From positions 310,001 to 374,000 of the forward strand of contig NZ_CAIT01000009.1 in assembly GCF_000296815.2 (NCBI RefSeq): a stretch of 64,000 nt of DNA, written 5' to 3'. How positions within the stretch are numbered: the stretch's first letter is position 1; each line of letters begins with the position of its first letter. Of the stretch, positions 39,626 through 49,131 are shown in pieces. The DNA comes from Fibrisoma limi BUZ 3. Its GTDB lineage: Bacteria; Bacteroidota; Bacteroidia; Cytophagales; Spirosomataceae. Below the pieces are notes generated by a model. That model worked only from the letters and a program-made list of their open reading frames with translations, did no database searches and was not told the DNA's origin. The translations under genes and the position numbers were made by a program.

Positions 39626-41464
39626 TTACTCCACGGTCACTGACTTGGCCAGGTTACGGGGCTGGTCAACGTTCCGGCCGCGCATCACGGCGATGTCGTA
39701 GGCCAGCAGTTGCAGCGGCACCACCGACACCAGCGGCATCAGGATTTCATGGACTTTCGGAATCTCAATGGTGAAATCAACCATGTCCGGTAGCTGCGTA
39801 TCGCCTTCGGTCGTGATGGCAATGACGCGCCCCTTGCGCGCTTTTACCTCCTGAATGTTTGACACGACTTTCTCGTAAGAGCTATCCTTGGTAGCAATCA
39901 CGACAACCGGCATATCTTCGTCGATCAGCGCAATCGGGCCATGCTTCATCTCGGCGGCCGGGTATCCCTCAGCGTGGATGTAGCTGATTTCCTTCAATTT
40001 CAGGGCACCTTCCAGCGCCACGGGGAAGTTCAGCCCACGGCCGAGGTAAATGAAGTTACGGGCGTAGGTGAAGATATAGGCAATCTCCTTGATCTTCTCA
40101 GCGGCCTGCAACACCTTCTCTACTTTCGCCGGGATGCTCTCCAGCTCTGCCAGCAACTGCCGTAACAGACTATCGGCAATCACACCTTTACGTTGAGCCG
40201 CGGCCAGGGCCATCAGTGTCAGCACCGTGACCTGGGCCGTGAACGCCTTCGTACTGGCCACTCCGATCTCAGGCCCCGCATGGGTATAAGCCCCCGCGTG
40301 CGTTGCCCGGGCAATCGACGAGCCAACTACGTTGCACACACCGAAAATGGTAGCCCCTTTCGACTTGGCCAGTTCGATGGCCGCCAGCGTATCGGCCGTT
40401 TCACCCGACTGCGAGATGGCAATGACGATATCCCCTTCGCTGATGATCGGATTCCGGTACCGGAACTCCGATGCGTATTCAACTTCAACCGGAATCCGGG
40501 CCAGCTCTTCAAAAATGTATTCAGCTACCAGCCCGGCGTGCCAGGACGTACCACAGCCAACGATAACAATTCGCTTCGAGGCTGCCAGTTTGTCCAGGTA
40601 ATCGCGCAGTCCGCCAAGTTGAAGATGCCCTTCGTCGGCATTCACACGCCCCCGCATACTATCGGCAATGGAACGCGGCTGCTCAAAAATCTCCTTCAGC
40701 ATGAAGTGATCGAAACCGCCTTTCTCGATCGCTTCCAGTTCCAGTTCTACCTTGTGGACATACGGCGTCGTGGTTGTATTATCGAGGGTAACGATCCGCA
40801 GTGCACCGTCTTTGATGACCGCGATTTCGTAATCGTTCAGGTACACTACGTCTTTCGTATACTCAATAATGGGCGTTGCATCGGATGCGCAGAAGAACTC
40901 GCCCTCACCAATGCCGATCACCAGCGGGCTGCCTTTACGGGCCGCGATCAACTGGGTAGGATCATCTTCGGTCATGATCACGATGGCATATGCCCCAACT
41001 ACCTCCTGCAACGCCAGCCGAACGGCCTCTTCGAGCGTTCCGCCCTGATTTTCCCAGATATCCTCGATAAACTGCCCCAACACCTCCGTATCGGTTTCGC
41101 TGGCGAACGTATGCCCTTTCCGCAGCAGGTTCTCTTTAATGGCCGCGTAGTTCTCGATGATGCCGTTATGGATGATGGCCAGCTTTCGGTGGAACGAGTA
41201 GTGTGGGTGCGCATTCACATCGTTCGGTTCGCCGTGGGTAGCCCAGCGGGTATGCCCCATCCCGATTTTTGCATGCAGGGTCCGGCCGCTGAGTTCGTGT
41301 TCCAGCGCCGACACCTTTCCCTTCTTTTTATACACCTTGAGACCATCGCCGTTCAGCAGCGCTACGCCCGCGCTGTCGTAGCCGCGGTACTCAAGCCGCT
41401 TCAGCCCTTTTATGACGAGCGGACACGCTTCCCGGTGCCCGACGTATGCTACAATGCCGCACAT
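39626..41464 (-). CDS. glmS: Glutamine--fructose-6-phosphate aminotransferase (isomerizing)
   Basis: A cytosolic 612-residue enzyme that makes glucosamine-6-phosphate from fructose-6-phosphate and glutamine, the entry step to peptidoglycan and LPS amino sugars. MCGIVAYVG supplies the N-terminal Cys nucleophile of the class II glutaminase domain (about 1-240; GMGHTRWATHGEPN). Two SIS isomerase domains follow (ISQSGETADTLAAIELAK; GRGLNFPVALEGALKLKEIS), and the C-terminal tail NLAKSVTVE is the conserved closing loop. The length is normal for the family. No glmS ribozyme-like structure is apparent upstream, as expected outside Firmicutes. Confidence 0.97.
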   Translation of the reverse strand: MCGIVAYVGHREACPLVIKGLKRLEYRGYDSAGVALLNGDGLKVYKKKGKVSALEHELSGRTLHAKIGMGHTRWATHGEPNDVNAHPHYSFHRKLAIIHNGIIENYAAIKENLLRKGHTFASETDTEVLGQFIEDIWENQGGTLEEAVRLALQEVVGAYAIVIMTEDDPTQLIAARKGSPLVIGIGEGEFFCASDATPIIEYTKDVVYLNDYEIAVIKDGALRIVTLDNTTTTPYVHKVELELEAIEKGGFDHFMLKEIFEQPRSIADSMRGRVNADEGHLQLGGLRDYLDKLAASKRIVIVGCGTSWHAGLVAEYIFEELARIPVEVEYASEFRYRNPIISEGDIVIAISQSGETADTLAAIELAKSKGATIFGVCNVVGSSIARATHAGAYTHAGPEIGVASTKAFTAQVTVLTLMALAAAQRKGVIADSLLRQLLAELESIPAKVEKVLQAAEKIKEIAYIFTYARNFIYLGRGLNFPVALEGALKLKEISYIHAEGYPAAEMKHGPIALIDEDMPVVVIATKDSSYEKVVSNIQEVKARKGRVIAITTEGDTQLPDMVDFTIEIPKVHEILMPLVSVVPLQLLAYDIAVMRGRNVDQPRNLAKSVTVE

Positions 41465-41643
41465 AGTTGGTTTTCTGGTTTCGGTTGATCCTGCAATTGG
41501 CTATATAGTCAGGGGCAAGATACGGCGAAATGCCGACATGTCAGGACCACCTGTAACTGATCTTATTAAGTTGTAAAATAGCAAAACCCACCGGCACTAC
41601 CTACCCGTGTTCTGGCAGGTGATACCGATGGGTCCGATGTTAA

Positions 41644-43089
41644 TTAACGAGAAACCGTGTAGAACACGATCAGCTTTGCGCTGGCATCGCCGTCCAGCAC
41701 AGCCTGCGTTACCTGATCATTGACGTAGTAATACTGTGCAAAGGACAACCCACCCTGACTGTTCACCGGCGACAGCGAACTCAAACCCGGTGTAATGATC
41801 GCCAGACCATTGTTGGGCGTCAGTCCCGCGATGATTGATTGAAAATAGCCGCTCAACTGAACCGTATACGACTTCGTCCGGCTATCATACTGAGCCACCT
41901 GCGGAGCTGTCCACGAGCTTTCGATCCGGTCGAACAGCACCTGCGGAGCCTGAACCAATTGCAGGAACTGATTCGGCGTCGTGCGTATCAGGCGGTTCTG
42001 TGCGTTCACTTCACCCAGCGCCAGGAAAGGAGGCAAATAATACAGTCCGCTCGGCGGAGCCTTGGGCGTAATGATCAGATCGGCCCGGTTAATGGCAATC
42101 CGGCCCTGCTGCTTCAGGTTATCCAGCCCCGGAAACTGTAGCTTGGTCGTTACGCCGGTCGCCGTTTGGATGAACGTCCGGCCTCCCACGGCCGACGGCC
42201 GGAGTGCCTGCTGCGGCCCCAGATTGGCTAATGGTGTTCCCGTCCGGTCGGCTTTAATCTGGTTGAATCGGGCTCCACTCAGCAGGAAATCCTGGGTCGA
42301 GCTGGTCGTTGCGCCGGTTTTGTGGTAGAACAGCCGGACGAACGCTATGCTGTTGGCGTCGATTGCTTCAAAACCCAACAGAGCCGCGTTCGTAGCCGAC
42401 TGCGACGTAATGGCCAGTCCCCTGAACTGCTCCTGGAAGGCAGCATTCGTTTTCGCGGCATCCTTGTTCGCAATCGACAGCAGATCCCGCCCAAATGCAT
42501 CCGACACGGTAAAGCTTACCTGACGAGTCGTATTGGGCTGGGGCGTAATGGTGCGCCGGGCAATCGGCTCGCTCTCGTACGGTATGCTGGTGTTGATGTC
42601 GTAATTGATCGTTGTACTAAGCGGCTGCGTCAATCGATGAACACGAAGTTCCTGCGACTGAAGCGTATCGCCGTACACATACGACACTGTCACATACAAC
42701 CGTGTTGAGTCATAGACCAACTGCTCGGCCGGGATCGCCGTGCTTCCGTCTTTCGGCTCGAACGTAATACCACCGAGTGACAGTTGAGAGTACGCAGTTG
42801 CCTGAATCTTCCCAAACGTTGGGTCCGAATAGCGCCCTACCAGAAAATTCTTACTCAGGTACGACCGGGTCGAATCCAGCAGGATGGTCGACCGCTGTAC
42901 GCTGATCGTATCCGTATAAAAGACGTCCACCGGCGTGGTGGGCGGAAGACCAATTTCTTTCGGCTCTTCGCAGGCAATTACCCCCGCTATCGCACCGGTC
43001 AGCATGATCAATCGTACGAGGGTTGGCCTCGTAGGACCAAATTTAGCCAGCCAGTTGCGTGTACAGGTTGTAATAGCGGTCCGCGACAT
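41644..43089 (-). CDS. DUF4270 domain lipoprotein
   Basis: A Bacteroidota-specific exported protein of about 481 residues. The lipobox GVIACEEPKEIGLPP is near residue 40 from the chosen start. DUF4270 landmarks are SYLSKNFLVGRYSDPTFGKI followed by ATAYSQLSL, and the late repeated beta-strands up to YYVNDQVTQAVLDGDASAKL. The frame opens at 43131, inside the glycogen synthase-like gene. The ATG at 43089 keeps a basic n-region before the hydrophobic signal, and the ATG at 43005 is the shortest alternative. In relatives the gene also follows a glycogen synthase-like gene. Function is unknown; it is possibly surface-exposed. Confidence 0.85.
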   Translation of the reverse strand: MSRTAITTCTRNWLAKFGPTRPTLVRLIMLTGAIAGVIACEEPKEIGLPPTTPVDVFYTDTISVQRSTILLDSTRSYLSKNFLVGRYSDPTFGKIQATAYSQLSLGGITFEPKDGSTAIPAEQLVYDSTRLYVTVSYVYGDTLQSQELRVHRLTQPLSTTINYDINTSIPYESEPIARRTITPQPNTTRQVSFTVSDAFGRDLLSIANKDAAKTNAAFQEQFRGLAITSQSATNAALLGFEAIDANSIAFVRLFYHKTGATTSSTQDFLLSGARFNQIKADRTGTPLANLGPQQALRPSAVGGRTFIQTATGVTTKLQFPGLDNLKQQGRIAINRADLIITPKAPPSGLYYLPPFLALGEVNAQNRLIRTTPNQFLQLVQAPQVLFDRIESSWTAPQVAQYDSRTKSYTVQLSGYFQSIIAGLTPNNGLAIITPGLSSLSPVNSQGGLSFAQYYYVNDQVTQAVLDGDASAKLIVFYTVSR

Positions 43090-43849
43090 CCTCATCTTCG
43101 GTAATTTCAAATTTATGTTCTGGTAGTTCATTCAAAATGGCGTTCAGGCTTTCGCTCGACTCTTCGTCGGCCCGTACCACCGCATCTGCGTAGGTAGAGC
43201 CAATCCGGATAAAGCCCTGAAAATCCGCTGACTTCAACGCTTCCAGCATGGAATCGTCGATGTCCATCATGCGGGCCTTCTCAATGATGTCGCCATTGAA
43301 GCGGTGCTCAAACGCATTGTTGTAGACCGTAAAGACCGACTTGGTGTCCTTGAACATGGGATCATTCTTGTAGGTCGTTTTGAGATACAACGGAATCAGG
43401 GCCGTCATCCAGTCGTTGCAGTGCACGATATCTGGTGCCCAGCCGAGCTTCTTCACTGTTTCCAGCACTCCCTTGCAGAAGAAGATCGCCCGCTCGTCGT
43501 TGTCCGCGTAGAAGCGGTTCTCTTTGTCATGGAAAACGTACTTCCGCTGGAAATAGTCTTCGTTATCAATAAAATAAACCTGCAATTTAGCCGTTGGAAT
43601 GGAAGCAACCTTGATTATCAACGGCTTTTCCTCGTCGCCCACCGCGATATTGATACCCGACAGCCGTACCACCTCATGCAGCCGGTTTTTGCGCTCGTTG
43701 ATCAACCCAAAACGCGGCACGAGAATACGAATTTCCATGCCCCGCTCCTGCATGGCCTGTGGCAATTTGCGGACAAAATCAGCAACATCAGATGTTTTCA
43801 GGAAAGGGTTGATTTCGCTGGCAACGTAGAGGATACGTAATTTGCTCAT
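43043..43849 (-). CDS. Glycogen/starch synthase-like protein (GT5 N-terminal domain only)
   Basis: A 268-residue protein matching the N-terminal Rossmann domain of GT5 glycogen synthases: RILYVASEINPFLKTSDVAD, VPRFGLINERKNRL and DIVHCNDWMTALIPLYLKTT. The nucleotide-sugar-binding C-terminal domain of full-length GlgA (about 480 aa) is missing. The KTGGL loop appears here as KTSDVAD, so the sugar-donor glycine motif is altered. This short form is widespread in Bacteroidota, so it is a family trait rather than a truncation in this strain. Enzymatic activity as glycogen synthase is therefore doubtful. Its 3' end overlaps the upstream open frame of the DUF4270 gene. Confidence 0.88.
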   Translation of the reverse strand: MSKLRILYVASEINPFLKTSDVADFVRKLPQAMQERGMEIRILVPRFGLINERKNRLHEVVRLSGINIAVGDEEKPLIIKVASIPTAKLQVYFIDNEDYFQRKYVFHDKENRFYADNDERAIFFCKGVLETVKKLGWAPDIVHCNDWMTALIPLYLKTTYKNDPMFKDTKSVFTVYNNAFEHRFNGDIIEKARMMDIDDSMLEALKSADFQGFIRIGSTYADAVVRADEESSESLNAILNELPEHKFEITEDEDVADRYYNLYTQLAG

Positions 43850-43894
43850 ATAGTACGGACGGGATATGATGATCGAGTTTACCTAAAAAACTTG

Positions 43895-43925
43895 CAAAAT
43901 TATACAATTTTTTCCCGTATTTCAA
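43895..43925 (-). promoter_or_regulatory. Bacteroidota-type promoter for the glycogen synthase-like gene
   Basis: On the minus strand TAATTTTG (complement of 43895-43902) matches the -7 consensus TAnnTTTG, with TTG (43923-43925) about 20 bases upstream as the -33 element. The start codon is 45 bases downstream. Confidence 0.6.
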
Positions 43926-44058
43926 TAAGCTTTGCGCAAAAAAAGCGAAGGGTCAGGAACATAAAGTAAGCCATTCGGGTAACTTATTTTGGACAAAACC
44001 CTGGTTATTTCCGGTTATCTGCCAACCCTGCGTTCCTGTTTTCACTCGTTCTGCGCTC

Positions 44059-44898
44059 ATGCATTATTTCGATACCATCGCTGCCCTCCGAAGCTTCTTG
44101 CACGCCAACCGTACCACCCAGCAAGTCGGTCTTGTGCCTACCATGGGGGCTCTGCACAGCGGGCATCTGACGCTGATTGACGCGGCCCAACAACAAGCCG
44201 ATCTGGTTGTTGCGAGCATCTTTGTCAACCCGGTCCAGTTCAATAACCCCGACGACCTCGCCCGCTATCCCCGTACGTTTGAGGCCGACCTTCAGCTACT
44301 CGAAGCAGCGGGCTGCGACGTAGTGTTTGCCCCATCGGCTGATGAAATGTATACGGAGCCACCCCTCCTCCGGCTAAACTTTGGGGAGCTTGAAACGGTC
44401 ATGGAGGGGGCCTTCCGGCCGGGACACTTCAACGGTGTCGGTATTGTGGTGGCCAAGCTGTTCAACATCGTGCAGCCCGACTGCGCCTTCTTCGGGCAGA
44501 AGGACCTGCAGCAGGTGGCTGTCGTCCGGCGATTGATCCGCGACCTGAACTTTCCCATCGAACTGATCCGTTGCCCAACGGTTCGCGAAGCCGACGGCCT
44601 GGCGATGTCGTCGCGCAACCGCAACCTTACTCCCGAAGAACGCGAACTGGCCCCGGCACTGTATCAGGCCCTGACACTCGCCCACGATCTGCTCGCCGAA
44701 GGTCAAAGTCCCGCGCACGCCAAAGCCGCCGTTACGGGGTATTTCGCCACCCGGCCCGGTTTCCGACTGGAGTACATTGAGGTAGCCAATGCCGATACGT
44801 TACAACCGGTAGCTGAAGTGCTGGCACCGGGGCAAACAGCGGTTTGCATCGCGGCCCATTTAGGCAAAGTGCGGTTGATTGATAATGTGGTGTTTTGA
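44059..44898 (+). CDS. panC: Pantothenate synthetase
   Basis: A cytosolic 279-residue enzyme that condenses pantoate with beta-alanine using ATP, the last step of pantothenate (vitamin B5) synthesis. The nucleotide-binding MGALHSGHLTLI is the HxGH motif of the family. VNPVQFNNPDDLARYPRT, GAFRPGHFNGVGIVV, FFGQKDLQQVAVVRR and the KMSKS-like AMSSRNRNL are also intact. The ATG at 44059 gives the normal start. It is divergent from the glycogen synthase-like gene, an arrangement often seen in Cytophagales. panB and panD are not in the window. Confidence 0.96.
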   Translation: MHYFDTIAALRSFLHANRTTQQVGLVPTMGALHSGHLTLIDAAQQQADLVVASIFVNPVQFNNPDDLARYPRTFEADLQLLEAAGCDVVFAPSADEMYTEPPLLRLNFGELETVMEGAFRPGHFNGVGIVVAKLFNIVQPDCAFFGQKDLQQVAVVRRLIRDLNFPIELIRCPTVREADGLAMSSRNRNLTPEERELAPALYQALTLAHDLLAEGQSPAHAKAAVTGYFATRPGFRLEYIEVANADTLQPVAEVLAPGQTAVCIAAHLGKVRLIDNVVF

Positions 44899-45029
44899 GT
44901 AACTAATTTAGTTATAACACATTGTTCAGAAGGCGGCTGCAAAGCGGTGGAAAAGGGCGTTATTATTCCCTTCCAAGTCAAACCATATGGGTTACTGTAT
45001 TTTATGGTGAAGTCCTTAATAAAAGAAGC

Positions 45030-45152
45030 TTGAGAACCACTGCCAGGCGATTCCCCTGCATTTCTTTCTACAACTTCTGCAAGGTGCATAAGACGCTTCG
45101 GGTTACACCGGCAATGGAAGCGGTGTTGGCAAAGAAACCAATGATAATTTAG
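45030..45152 (+). pseudogene. C-terminal remnant of an IS1-like transposase
   Basis: Within a 372-base gap after panC the frame reads FYNFCKVHKTLRVTPAMEA and soon stops. This pattern closely matches the C-terminus of IS1-like DDE transposases as I know them (YNFCKVHKTLRVTPAM). No upstream catalytic part or terminal inverted repeats are visible, so only a fossil is left. Confidence 0.6.
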
Positions 45153-45201
45153 TAGATCGTTGAACTGACGGAAGTTTACTGAAAACACCTGAAACGTTAA
45201 A

Positions 45202-45233
45202 AAACCTTAATCAGCACTAACTGATTAAGGTTT
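45202..45233 (+). terminator. Hairpin in the gap after panC
   Basis: AAACCTTAATCAG pairs exactly with CTGATTAAGGTTT around a 6-base loop, followed by TATCTATATC. It probably ends transcription from panC. Apart from the transposase remnant, the rest of 44899-45270 shows nothing recognisable. Confidence 0.75.
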
Positions 45234-45270
45234 ATCTATATCTTCACAAGTGCACAAAACTGCCTTCGTC

Positions 45271-45462
45271 ATGAAAAAGACACAAGCTATCAAGAAAATA
45301 GCCCTAATCCTGCCAGTGATTATGGGTATTTTATTTTTCTGGGTGGTCATTCTCTCATATGTCGAGCGGGGCGAAGTCGAATTAAATCTAATAGGAATAG
45401 GTGGTGTCCTTCTGGTTTTGGGCAATATCCAATACATGCTTTCAGCTTCCCAACGAATTTGA
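45271..45462 (+). CDS. Small two-helix membrane protein
   Basis: A 63-residue protein of unknown family. A basic start (MKKTQAIKKIA) precedes a first transmembrane helix (LILPVIMGILFFWVVIL), a short loop SYVERGEVELN and a second helix (LIGIGGVLLVLGNIQYML). The chosen ATG at 45271 is better than the upstream in-frame start at 45250. No partner is obvious. The small size makes the call less certain, but the two clean hydrophobic helices and basic n-region argue for a real gene. Confidence 0.6.
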   Translation: MKKTQAIKKIALILPVIMGILFFWVVILSYVERGEVELNLIGIGGVLLVLGNIQYMLSASQRI

Positions 45463-45555
45463 GTCATGCCGAAAATTTTTCAAACTGAGACACTACCCGA
45501 TTACGGCTCCGCAAAATAGAAACTGAGTGGTTTGTAACGGATATTTCATGATCAT

Positions 45556-46965
45556 TTACCGGCGAGACTCCGGCAGAAAGGTCACCGAAATTACGTCTTT
45601 AGTTGTGGCAAACCGACGGGCTGTATTCTGTAGATTTTCGGCCGTAGCGGCTTTCGCACCTGCGTTGGACTGAATCGGCCAGTCACCGGCGTAAATTGAA
45701 CTCCACAGAAGCAGATTCCAGACATAACCGCTTCGGCGGGCATACGCTTCATTCTGCGCAGCCCTAGCCTTAAAAGGTTCTACTTCGGCATCCGTAATCG
45801 GCTCCTGAAGCAACCGCTTCAACTCCGCGTTGACAACTGCATTGACGGCGTCTACCTGATCCGGCTGACAAGTTACCTGGACCAGCAAACCGACCCGGCG
45901 ATTCCGCTGACTGACTCCATTTATAAGACCGCCGGACTCTTTCGCGACCAGAACCTGGCCACTTAGTCCGTCTTGCTTCAGACGTTCACTCAGGCGTTTC
46001 CGAAAGATGCGGGCAAAAACTTCTATCAGCTTGGTTTCACCCGGTGCCACCGTCTTGTACGTAGTCAGATGTACCTCACTCACTACAGCAGAAGTTGCTT
46101 TGGGTAGATAATACACTTTCTGCAAGCGCGAAACCGGAAAACTACAATCATCACGTAGTTGCAACCGAGTCTTTTTAGCCGTCGAAGGCCAATTGCCAGG
46201 GTACTGTTGTAGCAGCCCAATGACGGATTCCAACTCAAAATTGCCGGTGATGGTACACCTGATCTGATTGGCATTTCCGAAGGCCTCCCTGAATAGGGCC
46301 TGAGCCCGGACCGGACTGATGTCGGCAAGATCATCGACGGTTAATTGGTCTCCCGGGCAATTCAGCACTTGGCGTAATGTATCCGATACGATTTCTTCCA
46401 GGCTTGGCTCCCTCGCCGGGCGAATCGTTGCCGGGCGACGATACCCTGCTATTAACTTCCTTAGAGCCGCCCGATAAGCGGATGTGTCTGCTGAAGGTTG
46501 GGTAACAAAGGCATGCAAAACCTGAAAAGCTGCTTCCAACTGGCTTTTTCCGGTTTGTAAGTCAAATCCAGTGGAAAACCGGTTTCCCGTCGGTGAAACG
46601 TAAATCCGGCGATTTTTCAGGTAGGTTTCCAGTTGTCCGGGATCCAGATTAGCGACACCCGACATTCGGACCAGATAGCTTGCAATACGCAGCGTTGTTA
46701 CATCCCGGCCAGAATAAGCAGTTGGCCGGTGCAGACGCTCCAGTTTAATGTACACATTGGAATCAGCGGGATTAGTTGAGTTGCCCGTTACGGGGCGTAG
46801 GGCTACCTGAAGGCCATTTGCCAATGTCACATACGTAATGTCAAACTCGGCCTGGAACTGCCGCTTCGCTATGCCCACGGGGGTTAATTTGGGTAAACGT
46901 AGCGTGTCTGAATCAGGTTGAGCAAACGCTAAAGCAGGCAAGAACCAGAAAAGAAGTAGTCTCAT
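45556..46965 (-). CDS. M16-family peptidase-like protein lacking the zinc motif, exported
   Basis: A 469-residue protein with a signal peptide (MRLLLFWFLPALAFAQ). It aligns in outline with M16 (insulinase/PqqL) peptidases: VTLANGLQVALRPV at the start, a region near ISPVRAQALFREAFGNANQI and TITGNFELESVIGLLQQYPG, and a C-terminal RLKQDGLSGQVLVAKESG domain. The HxxEH zinc-binding motif of active M16 domains is missing. It therefore resembles the inactive half of two-domain M16 enzymes encoded alone, and may work as a partner or chaperone. No second M16 gene is adjacent. Confidence 0.72.
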   Translation of the reverse strand: MRLLLFWFLPALAFAQPDSDTLRLPKLTPVGIAKRQFQAEFDITYVTLANGLQVALRPVTGNSTNPADSNVYIKLERLHRPTAYSGRDVTTLRIASYLVRMSGVANLDPGQLETYLKNRRIYVSPTGNRFSTGFDLQTGKSQLEAAFQVLHAFVTQPSADTSAYRAALRKLIAGYRRPATIRPAREPSLEEIVSDTLRQVLNCPGDQLTVDDLADISPVRAQALFREAFGNANQIRCTITGNFELESVIGLLQQYPGNWPSTAKKTRLQLRDDCSFPVSRLQKVYYLPKATSAVVSEVHLTTYKTVAPGETKLIEVFARIFRKRLSERLKQDGLSGQVLVAKESGGLINGVSQRNRRVGLLVQVTCQPDQVDAVNAVVNAELKRLLQEPITDAEVEPFKARAAQNEAYARRSGYVWNLLLWSSIYAGDWPIQSNAGAKAATAENLQNTARRFATTKDVISVTFLPESRR

Positions 46966-47015
46966 ATGATGGCAACGTCTTTAAAAGGCCATTGCGTATG
47001 ATGCTAAACCGATAG

Positions 47016-47690
47016 TTACTCCACAATTCGGAACACCATTTTGGCCTTTTCCCGCGAGAGGGCATTGAAATGCCACCATTCAAACTCAATGGGGCTAAAG
47101 CCACCGGCCCGCATGGCCTCGCGCAGAATGCGTCGGTTTTCGACTTGCTGCTTCGTTAGTTTGCCCGCTTTCAGCAGTTCTTCCTCCTTCGATGGGTAAG
47201 CCAACTCACCGAAGAAATCGTATTTCGTGCCCATGTCCAGGGCTTTTCCATCCTTCGTCGCCACGGTCAGGTCAACGGCACAGCCGTAGTTATGGATAGA
47301 CCCTTTCCGTGGATCGGCCACGTACTTCTGGCGCTCCCGCTCGGGCAGGTCGGGTAATGCGTTCCAGAGTTTCCACTGGGCTGCGCGGGGTCGGGCCGCG
47401 TCATACACCAGCAGTCGCAGATCGGGATGCTGCTCCTGAAGGTACCGGCTCGCCTTCGCCAGCTTCTGGGCCGCCATTGGCTGCATATACGCTCGGGTCA
47501 GTTCTCCGTACACGTCCTTACCCACAAAATTATCGGTCGTCGAATATTTAAGTTCGACCAGAATACTCGGGTCCACGTTCTGAACATCCACGAGCTTTTG
47601 GTTAATCATCGCCTGTTCGAGCGATTGAGCTGACAGGGTGAATGAGTGAACAAGTGAATACGTAAGCAGGGCGATTAAGCTAATTTTCAT
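47016..47690 (-). CDS. M15-family D-Ala-D-Ala dipeptidase (VanX/DdpX-like), exported
   Basis: A zinc peptidase of about 224 residues that cleaves D-Ala-D-Ala or related wall dipeptides. The signal peptide is at the N-terminus (MKISLIALLTYSLVHSFTLSAQ). Zinc ligands are visible: His and Asp in GSIHNYGCAVDLTV, then EFEWWHFN, with the catalytic Glu and the third His. YDAARPRAAQWKLWNALPD is the conserved substrate segment with an Arg. The length is normal for VanX-like enzymes. The ATG at 47690 is preferred over the open frame to 47714. It probably serves wall recycling; no van ligase genes are nearby. Confidence 0.9.
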   Translation of the reverse strand: MKISLIALLTYSLVHSFTLSAQSLEQAMINQKLVDVQNVDPSILVELKYSTTDNFVGKDVYGELTRAYMQPMAAQKLAKASRYLQEQHPDLRLLVYDAARPRAAQWKLWNALPDLPERERQKYVADPRKGSIHNYGCAVDLTVATKDGKALDMGTKYDFFGELAYPSKEEELLKAGKLTKQQVENRRILREAMRAGGFSPIEFEWWHFNALSREKAKMVFRIVE

Positions 47691-47821
47691 AGAGTTGTCA
47701 CGCATCAATTCCAAAGAGGACGTTTACGATCGATGACGGTCGTTGCAAATAAATAAAAAACGGCCTACTTTGCCCGTTATTCCATATTCTTACATCTGCG
47801 GAATCCGCGCAATCTGCGGCC

Positions 47822-49057
47822 ATGGCCTTAAACTACATCTGGGTTGCTTTCTTTCTTGTTGCCTTCGTTGTTGCGCTCATCAAACTCATCGTCTTCGGCG
47901 ACACCGAAATCTTCAAAACCATTGTTGAGGGGCTGTTCGATTCGGCAAAAGTGGCCGTCGTCGACATTGCGCTGCCACTGGCGGGTGTCATGACGTTCTT
48001 TCTGGGCCTGCTCAACATTGGCGAGAAAGCCGGAGCCATCAACTTCATTGCCCGGATCATTGGTCCGTTCTTCAATAAGCTGTTTCCGGAAGTACCGAAA
48101 GATCACCCGGCCAACGGCCAGATGATTATGAACTTCTCGGCCAATATGCTCGGCCTCGACAATGCCGCTACGCCCTTCGGCCTGCGGGCAATGGAAAGTC
48201 TGCAAAGCCTGAACCCCAATAAAGAGTCGGCCTCAAACGCGCAGATCATGTTTCTGGTCCTGCACACCTCCGGCTTGCAGATCATTCCGCTCAGCATTAT
48301 GGCGCAGCGGGCGATTCTGGGGGCTCAGAACCCGGCCGACGTCTTTATCCCCTGCGTCATCGGTACGTACGTAACAACCGTGGTTTCGATGATTGCCGTG
48401 GGCATCCGGCAACGTATTAACCTGTTGAACGGAACGGTAATCGGCTGGCTGGGCAGCATCACCGCCCTGATTGCCCTGGCGCTCTGGGCACTAAGCGGCC
48501 GACCAAAGGAAGAAGTCGAAGCCATCTCGAAGGTGGTCGGTAACGTACTGTTGTTCTCGATTATCGTGGCATTCGTCACCGGGGCGCTCATCCGGAAAGT
48601 GGATATTTTCAGTACGTTCATCGAAGGTGCGAAGGGTGGATTTGACACGTCCGTGCGCATCATTCCTTACCTGGTCGGGATGCTGGTGGCCATCAGCGCC
48701 TTCCGGAATGCCGGAGCGATGGACTACCTTGTCGACGGCATGAAGTACCTGATCGGTCTGACGGGCGTAAACACTGATTTCACGGATGCCCTGCCGGTTG
48801 CCCTGATGAAACCCCTGAGTGGTTCGGGCGCCCGGGCGCTCATGATCGACGCCATGAAACAGTTCGGTCCCGACTCGTTCGTTGGGCGGCTCGTCTGCAT
48901 TTTCCAGGGGTCGGCCGATACGACGTTCTACATCGTGGCGCTGTATTTTGGCTCGGTCGGCATCAAAAACACCCGTTACGCCATTCCGTATGGCCTGTTT
49001 GCCGACCTGATTGGTGTGCTGGCGGGCATTGCTCTGGGCTATCTGTTCTTTCACTAA
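47822..49057 (+). CDS. Nucleoside-recognition (SpmA-SpmB fusion) membrane protein
   Basis: A 411-residue inner-membrane protein formed by an SpmA-like half and an SpmB-like half joined. The gate-type nucleoside-recognition motif appears near GVMTFFLGLLNIGEKAGAIN and again near RIIPYLVGMLVAISAFRNAG. SANMLGLDNAATPFGLRAME is typical of the SpmA part and LMKPLSGSGARALMIDAM of the SpmB part. In spore formers SpmA/B affect spore dehydration; in non-sporing Bacteroidota the role is unknown, possibly transport of a small solute. A TACTTTG box near 47766 may be part of its promoter. Confidence 0.88.
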   Translation: MALNYIWVAFFLVAFVVALIKLIVFGDTEIFKTIVEGLFDSAKVAVVDIALPLAGVMTFFLGLLNIGEKAGAINFIARIIGPFFNKLFPEVPKDHPANGQMIMNFSANMLGLDNAATPFGLRAMESLQSLNPNKESASNAQIMFLVLHTSGLQIIPLSIMAQRAILGAQNPADVFIPCVIGTYVTTVVSMIAVGIRQRINLLNGTVIGWLGSITALIALALWALSGRPKEEVEAISKVVGNVLLFSIIVAFVTGALIRKVDIFSTFIEGAKGGFDTSVRIIPYLVGMLVAISAFRNAGAMDYLVDGMKYLIGLTGVNTDFTDALPVALMKPLSGSGARALMIDAMKQFGPDSFVGRLVCIFQGSADTTFYIVALYFGSVGIKNTRYAIPYGLFADLIGVLAGIALGYLFFH

Positions 49058-49131
49058 CTCCACGGGTCGTTTTCCAAACAATCCGGTTGGACGAATTATT
49101 GTATCCAGACAACTAAAGACACACCCCAACT

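Noticed and set aside
40193-41488. A 431-codon plus-strand open frame opposite glmS
   Set aside because: It is fully antisense to glmS, whose motifs are complete; the translation is Arg/His-rich and unlike any known protein.
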